Shown: positions 1 to 12,917 of the stretch, piece after piece
How the letters are laid out: each line of letters begins with the position of its first letter
Numbering within the stretch: position 1 is the first letter of the stretch
Assembly (NCBI GenBank): GCA_907163375.1
Contig: CAJQUW010001718.1
Location: 248,001 to 312,000 of the forward strand
From: Prostheceraeus crozeri
Lineage: Eukaryota > Platyhelminthes > Polycladida > Euryleptidae
DNA: 64,000 nucleotides
Direction: 5' to 3'
Translations under genes and position numbers: made by a program
The notes under the pieces: model-generated
The model's input: the letters and a program-made list of their open reading frames with translations, nothing else
Told to the model about the DNA's origin: nothing
Databases searched by the model: none

Positions 1-12
1 CTTAATATTTTG

Positions 13-105
13 TGACGGAGATCTCCGTCATACGCACATGTGAAAATGTAGAAGTCTCCGTCACCGCAAATAAAAGAATGATATCCATGACGGAGATATC
101 CGTCA
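13..105. repeat. Paired 18-bp palindromes with a half-site between them
   Basis: Two perfect palindromes, TGACGGAGATCTCCGTCA at 13-30 and TGACGGAGATATCCGTCA at 88-105, differ only in the central dinucleotide. A half-site, TCTCCGTCA, sits between them at 55-63. The period is about 75 bp. They could be the edge of a repeat that continues left of the window or a cluster of binding sites. No gene is visible next to them. Confidence 0.6.
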
Positions 106-106
106 T

Positions 107-3100
107 CCGCAGCGAAGGGGTAAAACATGTGTCTGATTGACAAATGACAATTGTCTTCGGGAAAAAACATCAATTATCCTCGTATTTTCACGTAAATCTA
201 GCAACATGTGCATTTCAAATTTTCATTATTCTAAGACCATATACATGTAATATCGTCGACCGAAGCGGGGCACTTTTAGTAGCATTTTGCGGAAATTTGT
301 TTGATGTTGAAAGGAACTTTTGTTAAATGTCACTATGTGTAGGAATTATATAAACTTTTATCATCCAGGCTTTTACCACAACTTTTTGTTTGATGTACTT
401 GTATCTGCAAGATCTCGATGGATGAGTTCTGTTGGAAACATTTTCTTTGAGATTCCGTGTACTTTCAGCAAGATTTTCAAAGAAGTTCCAAACGTACGTC
501 TGTGATATCACCAACTGATATGGCTTTCATGCAATTGCACGTAATATCGTCTACTTAAAATGTATTGAAGACGACATTTATTTGGAAATTAAAAGCAATT
601 TAGTGTTATCTCACTGGAAAATGCACAAGTTTGTAAGATAAGAATTGCGCCTGTATTCAAAATGCATGTTTTTCAACCTGTGCACTTCCAGTTGATTAAC
701 AAATTACATGTGAAACGCATGTCTTTGGGAAAATTACTGCTCAATTTCATCTGTTCAGTTATTTCTTTCACATGGAAATATCTAGTCTGAGTCCGCAATT
801 CACAGGCCATTTTTTAAGGAAAATAGACTGCGGGGCAAATTTGTATGATTGTCTGTAGCATTCTTTACCAAAGGCGTTCTTGATTATCACAGCATGCATG
901 CGAATTCTTCAGTTTTCCACAGCCGTCAGTCAGCCGAAATCAATTTCTGACCTGACCAATGGACCTGACAGGCTTACATGGTAATTATATCAGCATTACT
1001 TATTGACTAAAATACCGGTCCAGATGCTCGAGCAGCATACATATCTATCGTACCTTTATTTTGCAGAATTCAATGCCACTAGATGCACTCATCACGAATC
1101 ATTTCTTAATTGATAGTCAAAAACTCTATCTCTCGAAGAATATGATGCAAAAGTATGCACGAGTAAAAGAAAATACGAGTAGATTTACGGCAGACAGTTC
1201 GGGTTCGGAGCCCTAGTCAGCGAGAGAATTATAAGTCAAGCAGTGAATTAAAAGTTGCTTGCCATTGACTGAAGGTTTGGAACTGCAATGTCTGGCGTTG
1301 TTTTTTATTTTTCCGTATACTTCTTCAACATAATAAACTTCGGGAGAGAGTTGTTTTTTAAATTATTCCTGCATTATGGTCCTCGTACCCTAACATACCA
1401 TGTAGCTAAATAAAGCATGGTAATGAAATCTGCTTTGTATTAAGTACAACTTTGACTAGGCTTGTTAACATTGATATAAAATCCCTGTTAGCTCGATAAT
1501 TTCGCTTCATCCATAATTTCGCTTTGCAATTCTTTATGATTACCCGAAATTACACGAGTCATTTCTCTGCAGAGTCATGAAGCATTGATATCATATCAAA
1601 CGCTGTAATTGTCTATAGACTATATGGTATCGCATTATACGTTGGCAACATTTCTGTATAGATGTATCTGTGAAATATATGATATGCAATGTAATGCCAC
1701 AAACTTTACCGGGCAAGCTCAAATTCATAAAATGTAACTGCTTAAACATGTCAGAGAAAATATCAAATTAATGACTTTTACAAACGAGAGACAAAGATTA
1801 TGCGCTCACCAGAAAATCCTCGAAATTGATTAGTTTTGAATGACGTGCAAATTGAAGCACGAGAAAATGCCATAAACTTAGATGTTATCAATCACACATG
1901 TGGAGAGAGAAAAATACTCTCACATAGAGCAATAGTTGCCTTCAATGTGATCAAATGTGAAATTTGCCCACGTGGGCAATTGCTCACCTACTTTATACGT
2001 TCAAAAAAGGCCTGGTACTTCATCGAATCGAACCGACCCAAATCCGAAATATCCTAAACATTTTAACTTATATAACCTACCTAAATATATAATTAAATAA
2101 AGATCCAAATATGATGTATTCAGGGTCATACCTAAATTTGTAATTATGTTTTCAAAAGAAGCTATCTTTTAAACAATAAAAGGAAAACTTTTTATTTTTT
2201 TTTAAAGAGGACCTACTTTCATTTTATCTGATTTGTTTCGGACCTTGACATGATCTAAGAGTCTTGCACGTGTAGACACCTGCTACATGCCGATTCGCGC
2301 ACATTGTAAATATGTACCTATGTTCTATAGATTACACTTCCCCTTGCGATTCAAATTCGGGCTAGAAGTGGCATCTAGAGCTTTTAGCATGCTACCTATG
2401 GAAGAACACGCATTTAGGTTATGCGAATGAACCAAAACAAAATGGATGGGTCATCAGAACACGATTTACAATATCTGCGCAGTTTCGAAGGGAATATGTG
2501 TGTTAAGACATTCACTACCTGTAATAATTGATGCAGAATAAAAAGGCGAGTTAAAGCGATAATAGTACAAGATAGCTGAGATACAAAACATGGATATTAA
2601 GTCAATCTTAAAAGGCAAAGACTATCTTTCTGTGCACATGAACTCAGCTTGCCCAACCAATGCAAGTCGATGGTGCCAGGTTTGAATTTGTGGATGTTCA
2701 TTGTTTCGTAATCAATTCCCTGGAATTTTGGTTTCGTGCTCTTTTGACAGCTGAAATTTGCTACTTATCAAAGCATTTTGCATTATAGCTTTATGAGCTA
2801 ATATTTTATAAATGTAAGTGTGTACATCATATCATGATCACCCATTGTACCAAAGACATTGAATGGGCATTTGAAATTCAGATGTCATGTAAATACTACT
2901 TATTAGAAATTTAAGTAGTAATGACACATTTAAGTTGTCTTTTCTGTGTCTTTTCTGTGTTTATCAGCAAGTTGCCCTTTGCGATCACGTTTGAAGATGC
3001 TTGAATTTGAGCTGTGCAACACCATTTCACAGATGCATTGAAACCACTTCTCCCGATAGAAGATATCCTACATTTCACATGAGTAGGTCTACTTGTATGT

Positions 3101-3749
3101 TTGAGTTGTATTTCATCCGCAGATCAATCTTATCAACCTCCTATGTCAATCACAACCACCTTATCAGCACATTTGACCAGTTTGGCATCGTGCACAGCAA
3201 TCACAAAGGTAACTTGTAGCCACAATTTGGTCAACTTTTAAAAATCTATCCAAATTTGAGGTTATAAATTTTGAATTGCTGTTTATAGTGTGAAGAGGAA
3301 AGAGATTTCCTCTTTGGAAATCAATGCCACCATCAAAAAGTTCCCAACCTAAATATGTTGTAGCGTAAATGTCATTTATTCTCTGCATCATCTTTGCATC
3401 AGGAATGCATAAGAAACAAAGTAATTTGAGTAAAAGCCATGAAAATGTAATTCCATATCGTAGATACGTGAAAAAACATATTTTCGATTTGATTTATGAA
3501 AGTCTAGGTGCTATCACTCCTCATAACTCTTACAAGCAGTGCGACAATACAATGCGCATCTACGAGTATCATCTGCATGCGAGGATTGAATACAAGCGTC
3601 ATATATGTCAGTATTATCCCATCATCTAATGAGATATCACTTGGAGAAATCTGTAGCTAAAAACACTCAAGAATAGAAGATGTTGACGAAGGCACATGTA
3701 GAAGATGAATGTCTGCGATGTTGGCAAATGATCTCTCGATACTCATTCA
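107..3749. other. No gene seen
   Basis: AT-rich sequence with only short frames that lack recognisable motifs or biased composition. Short direct repeats such as the doubled GTCTTTTCTGT near 2,938 are trivial. I see no transposon ends or RNA genes here. Confidence 0.5.
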
Positions 3750-4136
3750 CTCACTCCCGGTGCCCTATCCGATGCGGACGTTGGCGATCATGGTTCTCCA
3801 TCTTTCTCGATTATTCGTTGATCGAATTGCTTCGGCTTCTCCGGTCTGCAGCCGGTTGGAGAGACTACGGATGTAGGTGAGCCTTGGTCTCCCTCTTGCT
3901 CGTCGTCCATTTAGCTTTCCTGTTGTGGCGATGTTCTCCGTTTGTCCTTTTCTCATCACGTGCCCGAAGAACTTGGCTTGCCGTACTCTTACATTGTGTA
4001 GTACACTGCGCCTTGCACTGCACCGACGCAACACCTCATCGTTTGGGACATGCTGGGTCCAAGATATTCTTAAAATTCGTCGGTAACACCACATTTCCTC
4101 TCGATAGCGGATGTGATATTGAAGCAAACAGGTCAA
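3750..4136 (-). mobile_element. LINE reverse transcriptase, C-terminal end (relic)
   Basis: The minus-strand frame (123 residues to 3,765) has the signature of the C-terminal part of APE-type non-LTR retrotransposon polyproteins. In order it shows CYRRILRISWTQHVPNDEVL, then RQAKFFGHVMRKG, then GRRARGRPRLTYI, then a closing NRERWRTMI block. This region lies downstream of the reverse transcriptase catalytic core. Nothing of the core or the endonuclease is present, so this is a 5'-truncated copy, the usual product of incomplete target-primed reverse transcription. The open frame over 120 codons suggests moderate age. No poly-A tail or target duplication was identified. The exact clade is not assigned. 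Confidence 0.8.
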
Positions 4137-4865
4137 TTATAACCGTGATTATGCCCATAGAAATGCAACTTTCCGCTTTTAGGGACTAGCATGAAGATAT
4201 ATTACCATTCAGATGACAGCCTAAATCGTCGGTGCGTCGGCGTAATATACATGTATGCATTGTTGCTGAACCTAAAATCTATGACATCAAAAATCCAAGA
4301 TTTTGGTCTGTAAACACTCAAAGCAATGATAATTTTCTACATAGCCCATGCAGCTCAGAACATTAAAGCATGATTAAAGTATGTCAAGCTTGAGATATCT
4401 ACGAGTCTAAATTGTGAACCAGGAATCAGCTCAATGCCACTTCACTGGGAATGCAGAGATGGACGGTGAAGTGCTCCTACCTCAATGGTATTGCATAACA
4501 AATTAGACGGCCGTCTGATTGGGAATTAGAGATATATAAACGACTTTCATAGAAAAATGACAGGTGAAATATCGGCTGACAATTCTACTCACTCAGTAAC
4601 AATGAACAACACCTGTTTGTTGAGAAAAATTTCAGATGCTCGGTCAGGTACCGATCTATGTAAATGCTGCTATGGCAAAAGCATTAATGCCCCGAAATTT
4701 TTATTTACCATAGATAGACATCAATTTTTAGCGATAACTTGTAACATCGATGTTCATCAGCTCTCTATTCGCAAGGGCTTTAATGTGGTTACAATGTAAG
4801 AATACCACATGAGATTTCAAGGTAAGTGATGTACAAATCAGAGGCCGCGTTAGCGCCCTCTCATA

Positions 4866-4919
4866 TGGTATTCCTACATTGCTGCCTGCCGACAGCAGGT
4901 AGCAATGTACAAACTACCA
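4866..4919. other. Short hairpin, precursor-like
   Basis: The arm TACATTGCTGCCTGC (4,875-4,889) pairs with GCAGGTAGCAATGTA (4,895-4,909) at 14 of 15 positions around a 5-nt loop. The outer bases TGGTA and TACCA also pair across an internal loop. It is a 54-nt imperfect stem-loop lying 100 bp from a second, longer one. It could be a tiny MITE remnant or a small-RNA precursor. No expression evidence is available. Confidence 0.5.
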
Positions 4920-5013
4920 CTATTCTACATTATTGCACCATAGAAATACAAGTAGACAATGGAAATGCAATTGGCATTAATGCCCGGTGGAAACAGATAT
5001 TCACTCGGGTTAT

Positions 5014-5103
5014 GATACAAATAATCCCCATCTGAATCGGGCTCTAATGACCCTCAGATTGTCGTCATTGAAGCCCTCTTCAGATGGGTATTATTCCTGT
5101 ATT
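5014..5103. other. Long imperfect hairpin of microRNA-precursor size
   Basis: The arms at about 5,020-5,051 and 5,064-5,095 pair in blocks. AATAAT pairs with ATTATT, CCCATCTGAA with TTCAGATGGG, GGGCT with AGCCC, and AATGAC with GTCATT. Only 1-3 nt mismatches separate the blocks, and the terminal loop is about 12 nt. ATACA and TGTAT extend the base past a bulge. Length, arm spacing and small symmetrical mismatches fit a metazoan pre-miRNA. A short MITE would give the same fold, so function is inferred only. Confidence 0.5.
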
Positions 5104-7689
5104 AAGAAGATGCAAATTCTTGCCACAATGCGGCATGATTTATCAAAATGATGTCATGCTAGAAGAAAAACTACTAAATTCAGGAATTTCTGCATAGTGC
5201 GCTGACAAGGCACCGGCGCCCAACATTGCCAATCAGTGGTACCGCTGTCACGACAACACATGTCCGCAACGCTACATTATTTTCAATGTGCATGCCCGTT
5301 CTGATCCATTGCTATCATAGAGCAGGTGTTTATTCGATCCCCTTGTGCATACAGCTTCGATTTTGTTAAATGAGCTCGAGTTGAAAACCACATACCACAT
5401 TGAGATATGCAATTTTGACGCTATTCGAGAAATTCACACGGATTTGACTGATCATGAAATACTGAAGGAATAATAGTAGTTTACAAATTGACCGTGTCAT
5501 GTCAACGTTATAGAGGTAATACATTTGTCAAACTAACAATTCGATGGGTTATTATAGCTTTAATGCTGACTTTATTGATAAGAGTATTTTCTTAAGCTTG
5601 ATCATATCACAAAACCTGTCACTGCAGGAGCAAAACATCATAATCAAAGGCAGAGATGATAATTGACTACAAAAAGATATGTCAATGGGTACACACACAT
5701 CTCTGTTCAGATTCAGGAAATGAAACATAAGTGTAGTAAATCATAAAACTATCCTGATGAAATTTGAATAAGAAACTTGAAATTTCAGCCAAGAAGCACA
5801 ATTAGATCTCAACTTTTCCATGAAGACTTGCATTATAGTGCGGTTCATGAAACTTCCTTGATAATCAGCTTAATTTCCGTTGAATTAAGATAATGCTATA
5901 GTAAATATAATGCTATGCGTAGTAAATGCTATTTCCTTTTGATATCCACAAGTTTCATAATTACTACTTCTATAGTGGCTTCATAGTCGGCAGTATATAA
6001 ACACAAGAAAAATTCGCAAGACTTTCAATAGACTGTTCAAATATTTTTTGGGCCACAGAAATGTAATCTCTGCGAAAAATGAATCTACTAATATAAAAAA
6101 TCACTGTATGCTGACATTTCTGAGTCGACACTCTACCTACTATATACTTGCTCTATGATTACAAGTGTCGCATTCTCCACTCAGACTAGCCCAAAGTAAT
6201 GTCAGTGAAATGTAGCTGAAGGAGAAGAGATGAAGTTTTGTATTTCGATTGTAAAATAACAACCTATTTTCAATCGCTTACAAACTTTTAGTCAAATGTA
6301 AAAGACGTCATCTTTCTTTCATTTCTGATCCATTCATTCTTACTGTTCCTGGACAGAACGGGTTCCACACTTCTTGCTCATTTTGGAAATACGAAATGAT
6401 ACATCTATTAAAATTCTGACTTTCTTTCCATATTAACTACTACAAAGAATGACTTTAGATCACGATTTCAACATGACAACTCATCAGAGGAATATTGTGA
6501 TATTTTACTCATGACTCTTCTCCCTTTATCAAGTGCAAACAAACGATGAGAGAATATGGAAATGAAGTTGCATATATTTGAATTTCATCAAAATTAAGCA
6601 AACTTTGCATTTTGTGAAAATGAGCCGGATGTTCGTTATTGACAGTATATTCAGGCAAGTGCTTGTATATGACTATTATGACAAACAGAGATGATTGCAA
6701 ACTTAAAAAGAGTTTCATGTGGAAATGTGTCGGATGAACCCTATCAGCTATGGTGAAACCACTTTAACTTTATCCATCAAAGTTCGAATATTGGTAGGCC
6801 ATTTGCAGAAAACAAAAGTCAGGAAGGAGAGAGATTGGCTATGTTTATAATTTATTAAAATATTGCTGATTACATAGAGCTTGCAGTGAGCTAAACAAAC
6901 TTTATTGTGAGGTTGGAAAGTATAGTGCGCGACAAGATAATGGAAACTCCTACTATTATCCACTTTTCATTATCCACGATGAGAAGTCTCAGATATAATG
7001 TAACAATAGTTCACTTGTAATCGGTGTAGTAGTATCATTGTGTTTTCATGTTTTACCTCCACTTTTCCAATTTTTATCCATCGGTCTCCTGTTGTTTTAT
7101 AATATCCATTTCTTCCTTAACCTATGGTGACCATTGTCCTATTCTCTTTCCACTATCAACATCTGTAGTCGGCACAGTATATTAGACGTCTGTTTTGAAC
7201 GTGTATGCGGCAGTGTTTGGAATCTATGGTATTGGCATATTAACAGTAGGAATGAGTAGTGTTGCAAGCACTGAATTAGATTCATCTGCGCGCGCTTCGG
7301 GAGGCAGATAAACAAAATATTTATTTCTGTGGTTACAAGTCTTGAGATTTCCATTTTTACCAGATATTGGGCCAAAGCTGATCAATTTTAATTCGTTGCC
7401 ACGAGAAAGCTCCTTTGTGTTCTTTTAAGAACTGATTAATCCAATGGTTACAGTAGCATTGCATTTGTGCACTTGCGGATTGGAGAACGCCATCAGTGCT
7501 CATCAGGACTGCTTCAGTCAATAATTTAAATTAGTAAGCATTACATTCTATTATAAATGGCTGCTGGGATGATTTTCATCATCGTATGAAAACAATATTT
7601 TTACATATTAATGAAAAATAAACTATTATTCAGAGTAGGCTTATATATTTTCATAATGTTCAAAAAAGCTTAATATCACTTCAGGATCA
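5104..7689. other. No gene seen
   Basis: AT-rich sequence without recognisable coding frames, transposon termini or RNA genes. Confidence 0.45.
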
Positions 7690-8129
7690 TCAAAAATCAT
7701 TTGAAATTGTCAAAATTTGGTTTGCCCACCATTTCGATATAAAACCTGTTCAATATGTCTGTTCATGGAAAGAATCAAATTGTTTCATATTTCAGTAAGT
7801 TCGTCACCGTTATTCCAAACTTTCAAAAAGATTAAAATCAGTTCTTGTTCTGATGAACATTTCTGAATTCTCAGACGTTGTTTTGCTATGGCTCATAGAA
7901 GGCCAGTCCAGTACGATGATGTTCACTTCAGACAGAGAGCAGTGAGAGAAACACGACTCACGTAGCAGGGTGCATTATCCTGTTGATAAATGCCATTAGG
8001 ATACCATTCATCCAGCTGCAGCCGAACTTTATTATTATCGATGTACATGGCCGAATTCGTATATCCTTCCACCAAGTGAGTACCAGGTGAAAAAGTGAAA
8101 AGCAGGAATATCACATGAAGGCTCCGCAA
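7690..8129 (-). mobile_element. Tc1-like transposase, C-terminal half (relic)
   Basis: On the minus strand the translation shows YQQDNAPCYVSR, the Tc1 family motif around the second catalytic aspartate. VLDWPSMS follows in another frame; it corresponds to the family's VLDWPSxSPDLNPIEN, with the third catalytic region degraded. Then comes ILSMNRHIEQVLYRNGGQTK, matching the usual SMPRRxxAVIxAKGGxTKY end. The order and spacing are right for the last 140 or so residues of a DDE transposase. At least two frame changes and some stops separate the blocks, so it is dead. No terminal inverted repeats were found on either side. Confidence 0.8.
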
Positions 8130-10734
8130 AGCAGATGAAAAGATGTGTCACAAAGTTATTGAAATCAAATGACAACGAGTCATAGAGCCTTTTCCTGAGT
8201 ATCTCTGTTGACTTCGGAGGAGGGATTAAAGTTAAAGTAATGGCAGATCTACAGGTTTAACATTGACAGCCTAGAGCATTATAATAACACCAGCAAATAT
8301 CTCAATGTAGGTGCAGATGTTCACAGATTTCAATGTTTACCAAAGACAGTGGAAGATTTATCACTTGAGACACCTTATCAATGCTACTTCCTTGCTTCAC
8401 TTCACGACTGACAGTTTCGTGATTCTATGATGCTATGAAACACAGAATAACAAGCGTCGTGTCGCGAGTGAGTTGTCTTTCGAATAATATATAAATAATT
8501 ATCAGTGTGTAATGAATGTGGGGATAATGACACATGGGCAATGCGGCAGAAGAAATGAGTTTTCAAATCCTTCTTTCTGCAAGTTTGGTTGATTTCTCAA
8601 AGTTGGCGGTACACTGTTCCATTTTGAAGGTCCAACAATTCAATGTTTTCATAAATTTGTCTGTTTTATTATGATTTCATCTTTAGGCTTTTCAGCTTGT
8701 TCTTATTGGCCTTCTGTTATGCAGAATTGGGCATCGCTACTTTCCAGACTGCAGCTTGTATTGTCTCTATCGCCATTCCACTACTACTTGCATACGGTCA
8801 ATTTTCTTAGCTTTTTGTACAGTTCTCCAACTGATCACATGACTGCTTGCCTGCAATGTATCCCTCCCTCGCGAGTAGGCCCTGCAGTGCATATAAAAGG
8901 ACTACCTTCACGTAAGTACACGTATTTACCTTTCCATAGAAGTTCGCTACCCATTTCATGATCAGCAAGCGAATCAATTGATTAGAGACCCAAAGTTATT
9001 AGCTTTCCCCTTTGCAAGTTCGCAATAATCTAATTAATCTAATACAATTTATGATTATATGAATGCAGACGCTTTCTGTTTCATCATTGCATTTCACGAT
9101 CATCATCATAAAATTTTATCTGCCGATGTTTTCTCAATGTTTAGTGGGAAGGTTACGTTTTGTATACAGCACAGAATGAATGTGAACTCAGAAATACTGA
9201 GAGATTTAGTTTTGATGTCGACCGTTGCTCCCATGGCCGTCAATGTGAAAATGAATCTGACTGCGCTGTCCCATTCTCATCCCATGTGCTTCCCATTCCC
9301 TCGACGTCTGCGCATCTTATTGACTTTGATTTCTTGCCTTTCATCGGGCTGGGTAGAATTCTCTAATCATAACAATATAATGACAAATCAGAGATTATTC
9401 AAGCATCTTAGCGGTAGTGACCAACGACTGAAAGTTCCTCAAATATTCTCCAGGTTCACCAGAAAAATATCACGTAGGATGATCTGATGTAAATGTCAAT
9501 CATCAGTAGTCTCCTCAAGCCCTACATCTTATTTATCTTCACATTTCATTCTTATTGTCAAAGACAGGAGGCACGGAAGTTATTCAGCTTCCCTCCTCAT
9601 CAGTACAGTCAGCAGTGTATCATTGCATCTCCATGAGAATGCCCAGCTCCACCTGAGAATTTCAGCTCTTCGTCTCAACATTCTCACATTCCAGTACGTA
9701 AATCAAATCCTTACCGAACTGATGAAAGGGAAGATGTATTGAGATCAAGTCATAAACCAGAATTATCAGGAAGATGAATTATGACGAGGTCGATTGATTT
9801 GAATTTCATCTTCTTCATGGATGTAAATTCGCCGCAATTCTCAACCCGTTCATGATATGGCCCCAAACAACATGCAACATGTGCAGAATCTATTAATTCT
9901 CTGCCGTAGCATGTACAGTGACCATTTGTGAAGCACATGCGTCCATCTCTCACAGCGGGGGGAGGCTGATGCTCGTCGATAGATGTACAGTGCTTCCGAG
10001 GTGGCCACCTTGTTGATTGCAAAGCCTCATGGAGCGCTCGACACATCATCCGTTACATTGACGCGGCGAGAATTGGTTGAGAATCGTCCGTTGCCTGAAG
10101 ACTGTTGCATAAGACATGGAGAGATGAAAACAGAGACCCGTTTTAGACCAAGCTGTTTTGTGGCATCATGTTGATGTTAATGATCTGTTTGTTTGCCAAA
10201 TTTTATAACTTCCGACAGAAATCTTACTCCTACGCAGCAATGTGATTCAGGCATCTATGAATGAAATTCACAGTGGGCGACACAATTTATGGCCTTATTG
10301 TTGAAAATGTGAAAATCACTTTCATTTTCATCGAGACTCACTGCTCCAGTGAGCAATCGTGTCAAAATAATGATACAAATGGACTAACAGGTAAACATAC
10401 AAGTGTGAAGTGAGAATAAACCATCAAGTTGCGGCAATATTTAAAGAAAAGACGAAATGAATTGTGAACTTTACGTAACACGGTCTGAGTAACAAGTTTT
10501 TCAGGATTTTAAGTAAGTTAGCTGAACTTGTAATGCTTAATGTACCGCACGAAGTTTTATAATTCATAATGAAAGATGATGTTACATGTAAGTTAATATG
10601 CACGAATTACTAATCGCGTAGTTAATCAAAAATATTGCTTACAATATAATTGTTAATTGATTTATAATTATTTACTAATTATTTACTTTTCTTTTGAACT
10701 TTCATCGAAGCAATTTTACTTTATCACTCCCATA
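8130..10734. other. No firm gene; one weak exon-like frame
   Basis: The longest frame here (9,059-9,487 plus, 142 codons) has no recognisable motif. A second frame at 9,160-9,366 has a cysteine spacing slightly like EGF or EB modules (NEC, then DRCSHGRQCENESDC), preceded by a possible acceptor TTTTGTATACAG. Neither is strong enough to call. On the minus strand, 9,560-9,605 holds a CTGATGA followed by a GGAGGGAAG/CTTCC-CCTCC stem that resembles a decayed hammerhead. Confidence 0.35.
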
Positions 10735-11627
10735 TTAATAAATAAAAAACAAAACCGCATTCATATTGGTGTTCAACAAAACGTTTCTAACGACATGTTT
10801 CGCCAGTTCTCAGACAGGTTAGACACGGGACTGACCAGCTAAGTGTGCAATACAGAAGATGAAAGTTTACATAGTATCGATGACGTAACATTCAAGCTAA
10901 ATTATATATAAACGAAGTGAAGGATTCTATTTACAAAGAAATCGTTATTATGCAAATTCGTTTTTACATAATTTAGCTTGAATGTTGCACTATCGATATC
11001 TATGTGAAATGTCATCTTATGTGTTGCACACTCTTATCAGTCGCGTGTCTGAACTGACTGAGAACTGGTAATCATAATAATAATAATAAAGACGTTTATT
11101 GATGATACCGGCCCCAATAATGAAAATCGTGGGGCACACAAAGAAAGTACAACATTCATAATAACTGTTCAACTTTTGACATGGTTCGTAGCAAAAATAG
11201 GATAGCAAGGAAAAGTTCAGAATCAAACAAGGCCATGTACGAAAAAAAATGAGAATTTTGAAATCTTGCCTATAACAATAAGATCATCAGCATACTTGAT
11301 CAGCTTCGTCGTCCCTGTGTTTTTCCAAAGAAGGTCTGAAACAAAATAGCCGAATATCAAGGGACCTAATGATGACCCTTGTGGAATGCCACTTGACAAA
11401 TCAGTGTATGTACTGCATGACTGTTTCCACCGAACTCTAATCCTTCTTGATCTCAAATAATTTTGAATGAATGACAAAAGGAAGCCGTCAAATCCATCTC
11501 GAAGCATCTTTTGTAGAAGTCCGTCATGTGGCACCCTATGTCGCCATGTCTATCATGTCGCTCCATTAAAGTTAAAAACGTTTGTTGAACACCAATATGA
11601 ATGCGGTTTTCTTTTTTATTTATAAAC
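10735..11627. repeat. Large inverted repeat split by a LINE
   Basis: The left arm, 10,735-10,916, recurs in reverse complement as 11,572-11,627 plus 10,963-11,068, with about 46 bp between the inner ends. Between the two right-arm pieces lies the LINE fragment listed separately, so the LINE entered an already existing inverted structure. The minus-strand reading of the arm contains GGCGAAACATGTCG, resembling the tails of Penelope-like elements, which often sit as inverted dimers. No protein-coding part of such an element is present, so that assignment is inference. Confidence 0.65.
11074..11570 (-). mobile_element. 5'-truncated LINE with RT fragment and (TTAT)n tail
   Basis: A minus-strand frame at 11,223-11,534 reads SFIQNYLRSRRIRVRW, then GIPQGSSLGPLIFGYF, then KLIKYADDLIVIG. 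These are the conserved RT region with PQGxxLGP and the catalytic YADD box of CR1/Jockey/L2-type LINEs. Right after YADDL the frame runs into apparent 3' untranslated sequence ending in (TTAT)n at 11,074-11,089 (minus-strand sense), so most of the C-terminal region is deleted. It interrupts the right arm of the surrounding inverted repeat. Confidence 0.8.
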
Positions 11628-12917
11628 TTTCCATGGGAACAAATTTCTTCCGTCACTACCATATTATAAAAATTTTATTATTTCTGGCATCAGTGATTGT
11701 TACACCAAAATTCATCTATCGCTGAGCAAGCACTCATTCTCAGCAATTTCACTAGTTTAATGAAGTGCAAACTAGCTGCTAAAGATATTTCGTTGTGATT
11801 ATTGAACTAAATAGTTCTAAAACACTCAAAACTTTCTCATCACAGCGAACAAAACACTTTTTCAACACATCATCGAACTTAAGTTCCAAACAAATGCGTC
11901 TCGTTTTTTACACTTACTGAAGCCTACCAATTTGGGATTAGAAAACAAGTCAAAAAACACAGATGTTCTTTATTTTTTTAATCAATCATTTGGAAGAGTT
12001 TTCTGCAGGTGATCAGCTTGTTGAATTAATCGACTAATTTCCGACAGCGATTCCGGCCGTGACATCTGCTGCGACTCTGACTCCGGCAAAAGTAGGCTAC
12101 TGACTCCGAACTTAAATAGCACCATGACGTCATTTTATAATGTCAATGAAGTCATTGATGAATTATCATGCCCATCTCTTGTGATATCACATCTCCTTGG
12201 TTTCTTGAAGCCAGTCATTGGGATCAGCTGGATCATTGTGAAACCGGTGATCCGTATGTCTGCATCTTCCGTCTTTACATTTCAGAGCATCTTCTTTCAG
12301 GACTCGCGTCCGCCGCTGAAAGTCTGGATCCGATTGCACAACCTGGAAATACTGGGCAGAGTTTTATTACAATGCATGCGTTTATTTCTAAAGAAAATTA
12401 TCAATTGAGAGAGAAGAGAAAAGTAAAGCAAGCATTGAAGGTAGAAATCGATCGAGGGACCACAAAGACGATAAGATGTTCGCGATATTGTCGATCCGCG
12501 GTACTCAAGTTGGCAATACACGAATCCGATCTAGATTTACTGTATCTACATGTACGCAATCTATCCAACATGTCTCATACAAAGATGTAAGGGTAGAGAA
12601 GATCAAACAAAATGATGACTGAACTTATGAGTTACCAAGCTTGCGACTTCCTACCTATATCAAACAAATGAAGTCTATTGAATGACACATTCGAAGGTGT
12701 TAATAATACTGGCAATAGGAAACTGCCAACTGGATGTTAAAATACAAGATTTATCATCCAATTTACACTTAGAAAATCCATATATCGATAAAGCATCATC
12801 AAATAATTAATTCATCTGAATAATCAAAGGAGTCACGTTATAGCTATTTATGTGTAAATCTATCTGTGTAATCTAAATCGGCAGGATTGCCGCAAACAGA
12901 GGATTTTTCATGATGAA
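11628..12917. other. No gene seen
   Basis: Several overlapping frames at 12,124-12,590 in different phases show no known motif. No transposon ends were noted. Confidence 0.4.

Noticed and set aside
3877-4189. Plus-strand frames of 69 and 101 codons
   Set aside because: They are antisense to the LINE C-terminal region.
9059-9487. 142-codon frame as a host gene
   Set aside because: No motif, no codon signal visible, and it overlaps another open frame in a different phase.
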